Shown here: one piece after another, positions 9,736 through 21,487 of the stretch
Position numbering within the stretch: the first letter of the stretch is position 1
Layout of the letters: the number at the start of each line of letters is the position of its first letter
Notes under the pieces: model-generated
What the model was told of the DNA's origin: nothing
What the model saw: only the letters and a program-made list of their open reading frames with translations
The model's database searches: none
Position numbers and translations under genes: made by a program
DNA from: Hypholoma sublateritium FD-334 SS-4
Taxonomy: Eukaryota > Basidiomycota > Agaricomycetes > Agaricales > Strophariaceae
DNA: 35,443 bases
Assembly: GCA_000827495.1 (NCBI GenBank)
Contig: KN817555.1
Location: forward strand, 37,279 to 72,721
Direction: 5' to 3'

Positions 9736-11662
9736 GGATGTGTGTTGTATTAAGATGAATGATATGAAGCTCGTTTCTCTTTTTTGCTGAATGCGCAAGG
9801 CGCGCTAACGCTCAGACCCGAGATCGATTACTTATCCCGCAGCCTTTGGACGCTCCGGCCGACCTACTTACTCCAACACCGACAGACCCCCAAAAAACAC
9901 AAGACGCATCCATCCACCGAGAAAAAACCAGCGCCCGACCGACGACATCCGCCCCACCGCCTCGCATAGACAAGCACCCGCCGACGGCCCTCGTCCACGC
10001 ATCCGCCGACCCCATCTAATCACACCTCTTACAACACCCCCCAAAAAACAAGAAAACCGCCTAACGACACCCATCCGCCCACCCGCGCACCAGCGCCGTC
10101 TCGGCGTACGTACCCGGCGGGCCTCGTCCCTCCTTACACCCTTTCCCGACCGCAGACCTCAGTCACGGCCTTCAAAGCACACCACCCAAACCGAGCGCGC
10201 AGCGCGCCCCACCCCAAATTAAACAAACAAACCAACCAACCAACCAAACGCAGCGTCTGCCTCCTGCGCCGATGACGAAGCGGGCCCCCGTCGTGCGTAT
10301 CAACCCGCGCGGCCCGCACATGAGCACGACAGCAAAGCGCAGACCACTCCACCCATCCCAGGACGCCCCGCGCCCCGCCAATGTCCAGCCCCCCCGACCC
10401 GCCCCGGACCGAACCACAACCAACACCACCGCCCGCCTTCCTCCGAGTCTCCAAGTTTTCGAGACGCCCGTCCGCCTCGTCCGCGCCGCCGCGTGCCCAG
10501 TTGCCGCTCACGGGCCCACACAATAATCCCGTCTCCCACATAAGTACCATAAGCTCCCGTGCGCGTCGCCAGAAGGCGCATATCATCGTTATTTGCAAAT
10601 TGTTACAGTACTACTGCGGTAGGAGTATGGTGAAGGGGTATTTAAATGGTATGAAGCTTCCGGGGGGGCAGGCAGCATCTGCGAAGTTGTATCGATTTTA
10701 TCCCTGTCGGTCAGGCCCTATGTAGGCCTTAGGGCCCGCTCGCACCTGTCCCCGTCTCCCCACTGTGCGCCGCTACGTTCAATACACACGCCCACGGTAT
10801 AAGTACTTACCGGCACGCCACGGACCCCGCGCTCCCTGCCAGCGCTCCTTCAGACAACTTCGTCTCATCGGCGACGCCGCCGCGCTCACGAAGTCGCTCG
10901 CAGCGCTAAAATCCAGGAGCGCCCCGGGTGCCGACTACTTACCTGGATGTCCATACCCCCGCGGTGCGCGGCGTGGCGAGCCTGCCGTCGGCGCTGCAGC
11001 TGGCGGTTATCCTAAGAGCGCCGCCACCCGGCATCAAGTGGAACGGCGCTCTGCGTAGGGCCGGTGTGTTATCACGCAGTCCCGCACGCCGACGGCGCGG
11101 CGGGCGAGGGAGGAAGTAATGATGGACTGTACGCGCCCGGGCGCCGCGTGCGCCCCATCTCGCTGCGGTCGATATCGGGCTCTGCGTGCGTGCGTCTGTG
11201 CGGTTCGGCAGACCTGTGCATACGCACTGTGAACGGTAGGTAAGCGGTGGCATGTGCAGTCCAGCGATGCGTTTCTACCCGGTGGTGGCGACGCGCGGAC
11301 ACGTTCGGGGGGAGCCGCCACATCTCCATATGATGTCTCCCTTCCACGCAGCCATGTACTTACATGTGTCGAGCGTGGACACCACACTCACGGCGTGTAA
11401 GACTGCTTCCAGCACCAGTGGTTTCTCTGCGTCACATTCCAGAAAGCCGCACTGTGTGTTTCTACCATTGCCCTCGACGCTCGTTACGGGAGACGGGTAT
11501 GTATATATATTCGACATGCGCGGCGTGCATTGTGATGCGCACGAGCTCCACCGCTTTGGGCAGATGAAATCGTTACACGCAGCGACGATCTCTCCAGGCG
11601 CATTGCGTGAAAGGCAGGCTAATCATTTTCGGAGCGCGCGAGAATTAGAGGCAGGGATATGG
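9736..11662. other. gene-poor intergenic stretch, C-rich then mixed
   Basis: Up to about 10600 the plus strand is very rich in C and A, with low-complexity runs (for example AAAC/AACC units at 10219-10250). Long frames exist on both strands, but they are Pro/Arg or Gly/Arg rich and have no family resemblance. From 10600 to 11662 composition evens out and no gene could be recognised. Confidence 0.5.
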
Positions 11663-12017
11663 GGGCACCTAGTGTCGGCCGAGCTGTATGTCGGCGGTAC
11701 CGCTGTCATGTCGCCCACAGTGCTTTTGATTCTTTGCAGTGGTAACCGTAATGATATCAGATCACAGCTCTTGCAAGACATCCAATGGACCCACAAATGT
11801 ATATATATTATGTCGCTCTTCAAGATCTACCTGGAAAAAACGGGCACCAAGTGTCGGCCAAGCTATATGTCGGCGGTCCTGCTGTCATGTCGCCCACAGT
11901 GCTTTTGATTCTTTGCATTGGTAATGATATCAGTTCACAGCTCTTGCAAGACATTCAATGGACCCACAAATGTATATATATATATTATGTCGCTCCTTGA
12001 GATCTACCTGGAAAAAA
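11663..12017. repeat. tandem duplication, unit about 179 bp, two copies
   Basis: Copy 1 is 11663-11841 and copy 2 is 11842 to about 12017. CTGTCATGTCGCCC occurs at 11703 and again at 11882 (offset 179). CTCTTGCAAGACAT occurs at 11768 and 11941 (offset 173, after a 6-bp loss). GATCTACCTGGAAAAAA occurs at 11824 and 12001. Both copies end with a short TATATA tract. A frame runs through them, but nothing suggests coding. Confidence 0.9.
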
Positions 12018-12701
12018 TGATGAGATTTATTATTATATGGATCGTATCACTTCTCATTTTCTTATCGGGTACAGTATTGGGTATCCTTGCAACTAAATAG
12101 TACTGTTATGACAATCAGCGATGCATAGTTTGGTCTGTCTTCCATCAGTGTGAATACCTTGAACCCAAAATCATTGATGAACTGTTCATGCAGCCGTATC
12201 CCATTGGCGCATCATATTTGTCTTGTGTGATCTACTAAGTACACTGCATACTCCGACATGCATGACTGGAGCTGACATTTGGATAGCATCTTCAAAACAA
12301 ATTGCCGAGAATATCAAAAAACTTAATGATCATGGATTGATGTTATCAGTTCCTTAAGTAATGGTCGTGTACCGAGCGCTGGATGGCAACCCATCAAAGG
12401 TTTAATAAGATCTTCTTCGCTGAGCGCTCTGAATTCAATTCAAGTCATCGGACAACAGACCCTATTTGACTCAATCATTTATCAGTATATTCAGCTCTGC
12501 CGTCAAACACCGCGAAGATCGTATTCTTAAGCGCCCCCTCAGTTGATGATGATCAGCTATTTTTGCCAAGAACACCATTCCTTCTAATTTCGATGATTTT
12601 CACGATCAGGGTTTTGGGTACTTAGCAACTCGAAGAAAAAAACACTCGACTTCCATCTTTCCCTTCAAGAAGACTGCGCCTTTAGTAGTACCCTTCACAC
12701 A
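12018..12701. promoter_or_regulatory. intergenic region upstream of the DUF6534 gene
   Basis: AT-richer than the flanking gene blocks. No ORF or RNA gene was recognised. It presumably holds the promoter of the gene starting at 12702, but no single element stands out. Confidence 0.3.
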
Positions 12702-14132
12702 ATGGCAACGTTACCTTCTTCCACTCCTGTTATATTTCCCAAGCTCGTTTATGTTGAGTAAGTCAGATAGACTTCATATTTACAATGTACTAAACTTTGG
12801 ATTTCAGTGCAACATCCACTGTAAAGTATACCACGTAAAACCTATTCCGAGCCATCTAACATTTTACTATCTCAATAAGCTACTGGGCACCATGGCAAAT
12901 TGGATGCTATTCGGAATATTATGGGTCCAAGTCTGTACGCAATCTTCTGAAATATATATAAAAAGTAGCATTGGCCTAACTGACCCATTAAGACCTGTAT
13001 TATGTTGCCTTCTCAAAGGATACTCGTCTTCTCAAGTTCATTGTATTTGTGCAGCTGCTGCTTGAGACTATCCAGACAGTAACATTCACACATGACACAG
13101 TCCAAGGCCTAGCCATTTCATTTATCGACCCCAATGTCTTCAATCAAGTCGACACAGCATGGTGTTATGTCCCACTGATGACCGGCCTCAGTATGTATAT
13201 GCATGTTTGTATTGGACCCAACCGTGTACTAATTAAGTCGGTGTATGCTAATTTGTAGTTGCGTTCATCACTCAGGGGATGTACTGCTATCGAGTTTTGG
13301 TACTCACGAAATCAAAATCCGCAGTGACTTTAATCGGCATGGTGAGCGACGTTTACCTTGTCAAAATGATCTTCTAATTGGTCGCGTTCCATTGAAAGCT
13401 TTCGCTGGGCCAGCTAGTGGCCGCAATCTATCTGACAATACAGACCAAACATGCGATCCTGCTGTCTAGTTTGCTATCTGACAGCCGGAGCCTGACAACT
13501 ATTGGTGTAAGCTTTCCGACCACATAGTTGTATTTATAATCTGAATGCTCTTCTTAGATATGGGGGACATGTAGTCTTGCGTGTGATTTATTGATTGCAG
13601 CAATAGTGTCCCATTATGTGAGTAAATAAATCCATATATTTCATCTATCATTTAGAAACAGAGCCTTTATGAGAACCTGATCTAATTAAAAACTCAGTTA
13701 AAAAAACAGGATACGAGCTTTCAAAATACAAAGAGCGTCATAACGAGACTTATAAGACTTTCCACTGAGGCTGGATGTGCAACTGGTCAGCATACTCATT
13801 TTTCTGAGGAGCATATTGAATGATAATGAATTTCAGCACTATGGGCAGGTGCTCTTTTGGTTTTGGTGTACTTACCCCGGCATCCGCCCTACTATGAAAT
13901 TGCAGCTTCGGTTGCAGCGAAGATACATTCCAACACAATGATGGCTGTCTTAAACAGTCGCATCAAAACAGTATCGAATTCGCCTGCGTTTAGCGCCCCA
14001 TTGTGGAATGAGTCAGTGAAGCCAAATGCATTGATTTATACGACTGGGAGAGCCCAAGGCATTGTATTTCATAGAGAGTGTGAAATGGCCTTCAATTCTT
14101 CTCGCCTCCCTGGATCAAGCACTGCACCGTGA
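12702..14132 (+). CDS. DUF6534-domain multi-pass membrane protein
   Basis: Nine short exons splice in phase to 314 residues: 12702-12757, 12808-12820, 12880-12934, 12993-13190, 13259-13341, 13399-13506, 13558-13617, 13710-13785 and 13837-14132. Membrane-like segments are at about 24-42, 56-72, 100-122, 136-152, 172-191 and 208-229, in line with the seven-helix layout of the family. The family signature is clear near the C-terminal side: TRLIRLSTEAGC, then AKIHSNTMMAVLNSR (244-258). DUF6534 is a large Agaricomycete family of unknown function, sometimes compared to GPCR-like proteins. Exon 2 is 13 nt. For exon 8 the acceptor CAG at 13707-13709 was chosen because the earlier AG at 13697 gives the wrong frame. 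Base composition is AT-richer than the neighbouring genes. Confidence 0.82.
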
Positions 14133-14431
14133 ATGGTCTCGCGACCGTTTGATTAAATAGTTGAAAAATAAACAGCACAGCAGAACGACAGTAGAAAAAA
14201 TGTAAATATTGCAAAAATATTGTGTAAATAGCCACGCCGCCCATTTTTGAGCGCAGTACCCGCGACGCACCACCACCGTATAGGTACTCAAGCCAACGCC
14301 AGGAATTACGCTACGAATCACACAACACTCCCAGTCTGGCGCGCGTCCTCTTCTGCGAAGCCGAAGCGGCCGTGCGCCGCCCGGTGCACACCGCGCTGTT
14401 TGGCGCCGGTGCGGCCGCCAAACAGCGGTCC

Positions 14432-15837
14432 ATGTTCCTTGCTCGCTCCCTCTTCCACGTCCACTCCCGCTGTTATGCCTCCGCCGCCGCCACCGTGGGT
14501 TCGACCAGTGCCCAGGACATACTCGCAAAAATCAACACGGACCATGCTCGCGTGCTGCGCGTTGTCCAAAACCGCGTCGCCGAGCGCGCAAAATTGACCG
14601 CCGAGGTACGTCTTTTCCTCGTCATCCCATTTAACTGCCTAATCTTCTCCAGCTCTCCGACGAGATGTCCTCGCCGGAAGACATCGCCCGCCTACGACAT
14701 ATAAAAGAATCTGAGCGCCTCGCCGACGCCTGGGCGCTCTGGACACATACACATGAGCAACTAAAAGACACTAGCGCCCTGCTCGTCGACCCAGACCCTG
14801 CGATGCGCGCGCTGGCCGCGGACGAGATCACCGCGCTCGCTGCCTCGCTCAACACCATCGCGACGGAGACCTTCCCCTCTCTCCTCGTGCCGCCCTCGCC
14901 GACCGCGGCGTTGTCTGCGCTCATGGAACTCAAGTCCGGCGTCGGCGGCTCGGAGGCGAGCCTCTTCCTCGCGGACATGTTGCGAATGTACCAACGTCTC
15001 GCTGCAAACACGCACTGGCGCGCCGCCGTCGTCGCCTCGAACCCGGCTGAGGGCGGCGGTACGAAGGACGCCGTTGTCGAGGTCGTCGGCGCGGGCGCGT
15101 ACGACGCGCTGCGCTGGGAGAGTGGCGTGCACCGCGTGCAGCGCGTACCCGCCACGGAGGCTAGCGGCCGCACGCATACTAGCACTGTCGCTATCGTTGT
15201 GCGTCTCCCGTTCCCTCTCAGCCGCCCCAAACCTAATACTTAATCTTACCGCCAGGTCCTCCCCCTCCCCGACGAGTCCGCCGCGCCTGACGCGTCTCTC
15301 TTCTCCATGTCCGACATCAAGCTCGAAGTTATGCGCTCGCGCGGCGCCGGCGGGCAACACGTCAACAAGACCGAGTCGGCTGTGCGCCTCACGCACCTGC
15401 CCACTGGCATCACCGTCTCCATGCAGGACGAGCGCAGCCAGCATCAAAATCGGCGCCGTGCTTTCCAGGTCCTGACCTCCCGCCTCATGGACCGCAAGCT
15501 CACTGCCGAGATGGAGGCCCGCCGTGACTCGCGCCGGTCGCTCGTCAAGGGCGCTGACCGCAGCGAGAAGATTCGCACATACAATTATGCTCAAGTACGT
15601 GTTCTCTTCTTGTTTTTCTTCCATTCCATCGTCCTATTATCCCTGTCCATTGGTCGCCACTTACCGTGCATTCCCACCCCGCTAACAATCCACTAGGACC
15701 GCGTAACGGACCACCGTATTGGACTAACGATGAAAAACCTCACCTCTGTCATGGAAGGCGATGGTATTCAGCACTTCATCAATGCCGTGGAACGGCACCA
15801 TGCTGAGGGTGTGATGCTCGACATGCTGGAGGAGTAA
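14432..15837 (+). CDS. MRF1: Mitochondrial peptide chain release factor 1
   Basis: Four exons, 14432-14605, 14653-15198, 15256-15594 and 15697-15837, join in phase to 399 residues. The N-terminus (Arg, Ser, Ala, no acids) looks like a mitochondrial presequence. The PCRF domain contains [20 protein letters not shown]. The codon-recognition region has [13 protein letters not shown] (about 222-234, PxT-type), and the catalytic loop [21 protein letters not shown] carries GGQ at 272-274. The protein reads UAA/UAG on mitochondrial ribosomes and triggers hydrolysis of peptidyl-tRNA. Length and end (about 46 residues after the last intron, [11 protein letters not shown]) fit the family. An upstream GTG-initiated extension in the same frame exists, but the ATG at 14432 gives the presequence directly. 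Confidence 0.95.
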
Positions 15838-16037
15838 AACTTGGCGGCGAGAATATATACGTACTTAATACCTTACTCTATTCAATAATTTTTTCTTTTC
15901 AAGCTACTGACATGTTGATTTGTGCCACTTGTACATAAAAACGATATGATGTCAAGTCGCGCCCTACCCGTGAGAATTCTCACGACCTCATTGGTGGGTT
16001 GATTTCAGTGGATGTTCGGTTGGTCGCCCCGTGCTCT

Positions 16038-19000
16038 ATGTCGAGCTCCATGTCGAGCTCCACATTCTCGACGCTGCTCGCCGCCCTCCTCGGCGAAGAG
16101 CCAGACGGAAATCCCCTGCCTCCTGGCGCGCCGCCAACTTGTGAGTCTGTTGTCTATGCGGCCTTAGTATCCATGCTCACCAGGCGCAGTCAAGTTCGAG
16201 GGCCCCTGGTTCACGACGCAGCTGACGATCTCGGTCAGTATTGGCGTCACTTCGTTCCTCATATTCTCCTATGGTCGCCGTCGATGGCCATTGCTGTTCG
16301 CCCCGCGCACCAAGCTGAAAGGTTCGTCGCCTTGTTGTCCGCCGCAGCCTCATGAATGACGTCTGGCCAGGCTTCTCACCTCACGAGGCGCACGCGCACC
16401 AGGCGCTCTTTGGCTGGATCATGCCGACAATCCGAACCTCAGAGTTCACGGTCCTACAGATCGTAGGCCTCGATGCCGCAGTGGTGAGTCCGCGCCAGCC
16501 GTATTCGGCGCCCTCTGATCTCCCCCTAGCTCCTCAACTTTTTCAAAATGTCATTCTACCTCTTTTCCGTGTGCTCAATGTTTGCTATTGGCATTCTTAT
16601 GCCAATCAACTGGAGTGTAAGCATATTTGTATTGCTCGTAATTCGCGCTTATTTTGTTTGCAGCACAACAAAGAACTGGACGGCGACGACGACGACTGGC
16701 CCGGAGACGAGAACGAGGACTGGCCATCCGCCCTGAACCGCACGCTTCGCCGCCGCCTGCAAGACCCCACCACGCCCCCCTCGAACCACACCACCCCCCC
16801 GGACTGGCTCGACCTCATCTCAGACGCTAACTCGTATCTCTCCGTGCACTTCGTGTTCACGTACCTGTTCACGATCCTCGCACTGTACTTTATCTACAAG
16901 AACTACCGGCGCTTCATCCGATCGCGGCAGCTGTTCTCGCTGGAGCTCGTGCACTCGATCCCGGCGCGGACGGTACTCGTCACGAACCTGCCGGGGCACC
17001 TGCAGGGCGAGCGCACGCTCGCGGAGTACTTTGAGAACATGGGGATGGCGGTGGAGAGCGTGACCGTGTGCCGCGAGGTAGGGGCGTTGAAGGCGCTGCT
17101 TGACCGGCGGACAAAAGCGCTGCTTGCGCTCGAGCGCGCGTGGGTGAGCTACGTGGGCAACCCGAGCACGGTGGAGGAGTACGACCCGGAGGGGCACGGG
17201 GTGCCGCTGGTCGATGTCGATGTCGAGTCGGGGGCGCGGCAGGGCACGCTTGCGAAGCTCGTCGTGCCGCACCGCCAAAGGCCGACGATCCGGCCGCGGT
17301 GGTTCGCGGCGAGGGTGGACGCGCTGGAGTATCTGGAGGAGCAGTTCAAGAAGGCGGATGAGCTCGTGAAGAAGAAACGGCGGTTGGGAAAGTTCAAGAG
17401 CACCGGCGCGGCGTTTGTCACGTTTGAGAAGATGTCCAGTGCTGTGCGTTTATTCTATTTTTTTTCGTTGTACGCGCTTGCTGACTATAAAATAGCAACT
17501 AGCGCTGCAAACGGCACACTCGCCAAACCCCGCGCAGATCGTGACGTACCCCGCGCCCGAGCCGCGCGACATCGTTTGGGCGAACATGGCGCCGTCGTCG
17601 GGCGCGATTCGGCTGCGCGACGTGCTTGTGCTCGCGCTCATGGGGCTGCTTCTCTTCTTCTGGTTCTTCCCCATCACCGCGCTCGCCAGTCTGCTCAGCT
17701 ACACCGAGATAAAGAAGGCAATGCCAGCCCTTGGCCGCCTGATCGACCGCAACGACCAAGTGCGCGCGATCGTGCAGAACTCGCTGCCGTCGGTGGTAAT
17801 GATTATGCTGAATGCGGTGTTGCCGTTTATGCTTGAGGGTGAGTGGGCAGCTCGTGCCGGCGTGGAGGGATAGCTGATTGATTGGGATAGGGTTGACTTA
17901 TGTGCAGGGGTATCGCGCAAGGAGCTGGGTCGAGTATAGTCTGCTGAAAAAGTGCGTTGGGTGGCGTTGATGCGGGCTAGTGTTGATTAATTTATGGCCC
18001 CAGATATTTCCTGTTTCTGCTCATCAACGTCGTGTTCATCTTCCTCCTCGCAACGACGTACTGGCAGCTCGTGCGCGACCTCGCGAATTCGCCAGCCAAG
18101 GTTCCCGAGAAGCTCGCACAGTCGTTGCAGGCGGGTAGGGCGCGCCACTTTTTCCTTAGCTACGCGATCTTGCAGGGTGCGTTTGCTTTATGTGGCATGG
18201 AGCGATGCTGATGGGCATTGTAGGGCTGGGCATCATGCCGCTGCAACTGCTCAACCTTGGCGTGATCATCCCGCGGTTTTTCTATATCATGTTCTACACG
18301 CGGACGCCGCGAGGTAAGCGTTGCTTTGCTTTTTTGTGGGCCAGGGATGTTTGCTGACGACTGCGTGCGGCGTGCAGATTTTGCCGAGCTGAACGCGCCG
18401 CCGATGATCAACTATGGGGTGGTGTACCCACAGGCGATACTTATGTTCGTGATCACGATGCTGTACAGCGTCGTGCAGCCGCTCATCGTCATCTTCGGCG
18501 CGATCTACTTTGGAGTTGCATATGTGGTGTACAAGTATAAGCTGCTCTTTGGTGCGTACCTTTTCATTATGTATATTCCCAGAGCCTGGCCTGACGCGGA
18601 CGTGCAGTATTCTACAAGCCTTACGAGTCGCAAGGGCAGGCATGGCCGATCACGTTCATCCGCCTCATTTGGGGCGTGGTCATCTTCCTCCTCTTCATGA
18701 TCGGCATCTTCACGCTGCGCAAGTCCTATATCCTCTCCTCGCTCCTCGTGCCGCTGCTCGTGGGTACCGCGGCGTGGGCATGGGCCATCGACCGCGCACT
18801 GCGCCCGCTCAGCAAGTACGTTGCGCTCAGCGCGGTGTTCGAGGTGCAGCGCGGCGAGGAGACCGCGGATGTGCTGAGGTTGCGCGCGGGCCACCCCGTT
18901 ACCTGGTCGCAGAGCAATTTAAATCGGAGGCGATATGCGCAGAATGATGATACGCTGTATGTCGCACCGGAGGATGAGCGCACCGATTATGTAAGTGCTG

Positions 19001-19794
19001 TAGTTGCCTGGTTCGTCGTGCGCTCGCGCTGATTTTGGGATTGTAGTCGCAGCCGCCAATGGCGAATTGGTATAGCGGAGTGCTCAAGTGCGTTTATTAT
19101 TTGTGTTTAATAGAGCGTGAGCGGCGGCTGATCTTGTGGCGCACACAGCACCGGCAAGCGGCGCTACGGCCACCCTGCGCTGAACGGCGTCCTGCCCGAG
19201 CCGTGGCTCCCGCTGAAGAAGGGCCAGACGCTCGTAAACAACGACAATCACCGCGCGCACCGCGAGCCGGGCGATGAAGCCGTCGTCCTCACGCTACGCA
19301 AGCGCTACAGTGGCGCCCCGAGGCGCGCGGCGCGCGGGCCGTCGGAGGACGGCCACGTCCCAGCCACGACGCTCGCGGGGCTCGGCAGTGACCCGAGCGC
19401 CGTGATCGACCCGTGGCAGGACCCCGCAGCGGCGGCGCATGCGGGCGGGCAGAGAGAGGTGCGCGTGCTGAGCCATAGGCTGAGCTACGACCATGCGTCG
19501 GGGGTGATCGTGCTGCCGGACGAGGAGTGGGGCGAGGAAGGGAGCGAGAGCGAAGAAGACTACGGCACGGCTGGGGATGGGCTCGAGCGGAGTGTGACGG
19601 AGTCGATGCTTGATGCGGAAGGCGCGGGTGGTGGTAGTGGGGCTGGAGGTGTGGCTGGAGGAAGTACAGGGGCAAGTAGTGCGGGCGGTGCAGGGGCGGG
19701 CGGGCCGCTTGGGCGTCTGTCGAGGTATGGGACGTACTTCCACCATCCGGAGCGGAGGAAGCAGAGTATCCCGGGGGCGTTCCCTGGGCGTTAG
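16038..19794 (+). CDS. CSC1/TMEM63-like (DUF221, RSN1-type) osmosensitive cation channel
   Basis: Thirteen exons give 1041 residues: 16038-16140, 16190-16321, 16371-16483, 16530-16616, 16664-17443, 17496-17838, 17891-17951, 18004-18176, 18224-18313, 18378-18551, 18608-18990, 19047-19087 and 19149-19794. All phases match. Three N-terminal membrane segments (the last at about 203-224) precede a cytosolic RNA-recognition-like domain (about 225-440, starting with the LVTNLPGHLQGE block). The conserved channel core follows (about 447-750) with AFVTFEKMSSA before it, and TYPAPEPRDIVWANM and YGVVYPQAILMF inside or next to it. A long cytosolic tail of about 290 residues is acidic, then Gly/Ser-rich. 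The family forms mechanosensitive or osmosensitive, calcium-permeable channels; Rsn1 and Phm7 are yeast members. A tandem 12-base repeat (ATGTCGAGCTCC) places two Met codons at the start; the first was used. Confidence 0.93.
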
Positions 19795-20680
19795 GGTACG
19801 CGGATGTCGTTTCGTATATACATTGGTGAGGAGTTATGGCGCCCAGGGACGGTTTTGCGTGTCGTAGTATATTAGTGGTCGTTGTTTTCGATATTATACG
19901 TATCTTACAGTTTGGGATGTGATAATTTGATGGCCTTTGGAATTGTACAAAAGGTATATATAATTCAACCATTTATTCAACATTTATCAGTTAGAAATTA
20001 GAGTACACAGAAGACGCTTGCGGGTGCTGCGGGCCGCGACAAGCTCAGCCGGCACTGATCATGATTTTGGCGGATACGGTGTTGGTCTTTGTCTGCAACC
20101 TCTACTTGGAAACTTACGATGAGCTCGACCTGGTCTGTTGCCCGCCACAGCAAAGTTGTTCAAGGTTATCTATCACTCTAATTGTCTGCTGTGCCGCTCT
20201 GAACGTGGAAAATCACAGCGGTTGTCTAGACTCTAGAGCGCCGAACACTACAATGTTCGCTGGCACACTGTTCGACGTGGCAGTGGTGGCGGACCACTAC
20301 CTACCAAGCACCCCACATTTCTCTACCGCCTGGTACATTGTGACTTGTATTCTGGTGTCCGCCGACCCCCATGCACAAAATCAAAATCTAGAGTGGATTC
20401 AGACATCTGCTTCCCTGACTCGTGAGTGCACGTTCGGGTTTTAAACCTTTCGCGGGAAGTACTTATACACTTCAGGACCAAGAAAAATCAGCCTGCGTTG
20501 TTTCTGCAATAATGTGAAGATGGAAAGTGTAGCGCACTACATATGGCTGTACGTGTGGCTTTCAACTTGCTATGCATAGAGTTGTGGAGCATGGCAGCTA
20601 TCAACGGTTGTCGGTCTAAGGTATATACTTTGTTCACGAGGGTGACTGTAGGCGGAAGAACAGGACTTGGAGAGCCAACC
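19795..20680. other. intergenic region, no gene recognised
   Basis: AT-rich 3' flank of the channel gene, followed by mixed sequence. A 127-codon frame at 20061-20444 has no family resemblance and no splice context I trust. Confidence 0.4.
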
Positions 20681-20683
20681 ATA

Positions 20684-21487
20684 CGATTTGATCTAAGCAC
20701 AGCTTCTAAACGGGTATTTAGTATTACTACTCTTTCACTAAACTCAAACTAAACCGCTTGACCATTCTCCGATAGAATCCGCGACCAACTGTGGATACCA
20801 AATGGAAAAATCAGCGCCCAAGAATCTATCAGCTGCAAAGCATTTATCCCATGGGACAGGTACAAATTCTGACTTCCGAGTATCTGGCACATGCAAACGC
20901 CGCTCACAGTCTTGCTCGACGACAGGTAAATCCGGAGCGGGTCTTGGGCACACGCTCGTCAATGCGCTCGAAAGCTTTGTTGTCCCTCTCATACAGGGTG
21001 ATGGTGATGTATTGGGGTTGGGTGAGTCCGCGTTGTTTCTTTGCGCTCCCTAGGCAGAATGCTTATGCTTCTGATAATGGAAATCAAGCTGGTCTTGTTA
21101 CAGATATGAGCACCGAGGAAAGATTGCATGCGAAATCGCAGCCTCGGGCAGCGAGTGACGACGAGTCTGACCTGACTATGGAAGCGCGGGACTTACTCAG
21201 TGCGCTCAAGAGATATATCGTTGCTCTTGTAAATCCTTTAGCGGACAGCGAGGCAGCCAACCTCACGGAAGATGTAGAGAAAGGTGCGCCTTCCCGCACA
21301 TCGATTATTGGCTGGGAATTGGTAGTGAGGTTGACATTCAAATCAAAGTTATAGATGACGATTTTCCTGCGGACACTCAAGTAAATAGAGATGCAGTAGT
21401 GGTGAGAAACCCATGTGGGTACTCTGAAAGCTTACCTGAAGCTGTTTGAGGGTCACCTACTCAAATATTTAATTAGGTTTTTCTGTA
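20684..21487 (+). pseudogene. 5' half of the HET-domain gene, with in-frame stops and frame jumps
   Basis: Stretches that look like the N-terminal half of Agaricomycete HET proteins follow one another, but not in one frame. A first block (RFDLSTASKRVF) at 20684-20749 is followed in frame by TAA (20750-20752) and TGA (20759-20761). The next block (DRIRDQLWIPNGK), about 20768-20850, is in the same frame. A third block (NALESFVVPLI), about 20949-21023, is in another frame. A fourth (from an ATG at 21106 to about 21283) and a fifth (IDYWLGIGSEVDIQIKVIDD onward, 21300-21402) are in two further frame states. Some jumps could be introns I did not place: 20722-20775 is a possible intron, and GTGAGT at 21020 is a possible donor. 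Decay, or base errors in a draft assembly, explains the rest. Confidence 0.5.

Noticed and set aside
9784..10725. Many frames in the C-rich stretch
   Set aside because: Low-complexity Pro/Arg or Gly/Arg translations caused by base composition.
11252..11908. 218-codon plus-strand frame
   Set aside because: Runs into the tandem duplication, has no family resemblance, and shows no splice or composition support.
14761..15624. 287-codon minus-strand frame over the release factor gene
   Set aside because: Antisense shadow of the MRF1 exons, which carry clear PCRF and GGQ motifs.
20927..20960. GKSGAG as a P-loop upstream of the HET domain
   Set aside because: The required Gly five residues before GKS is absent, and the block lies in an uncertain frame.
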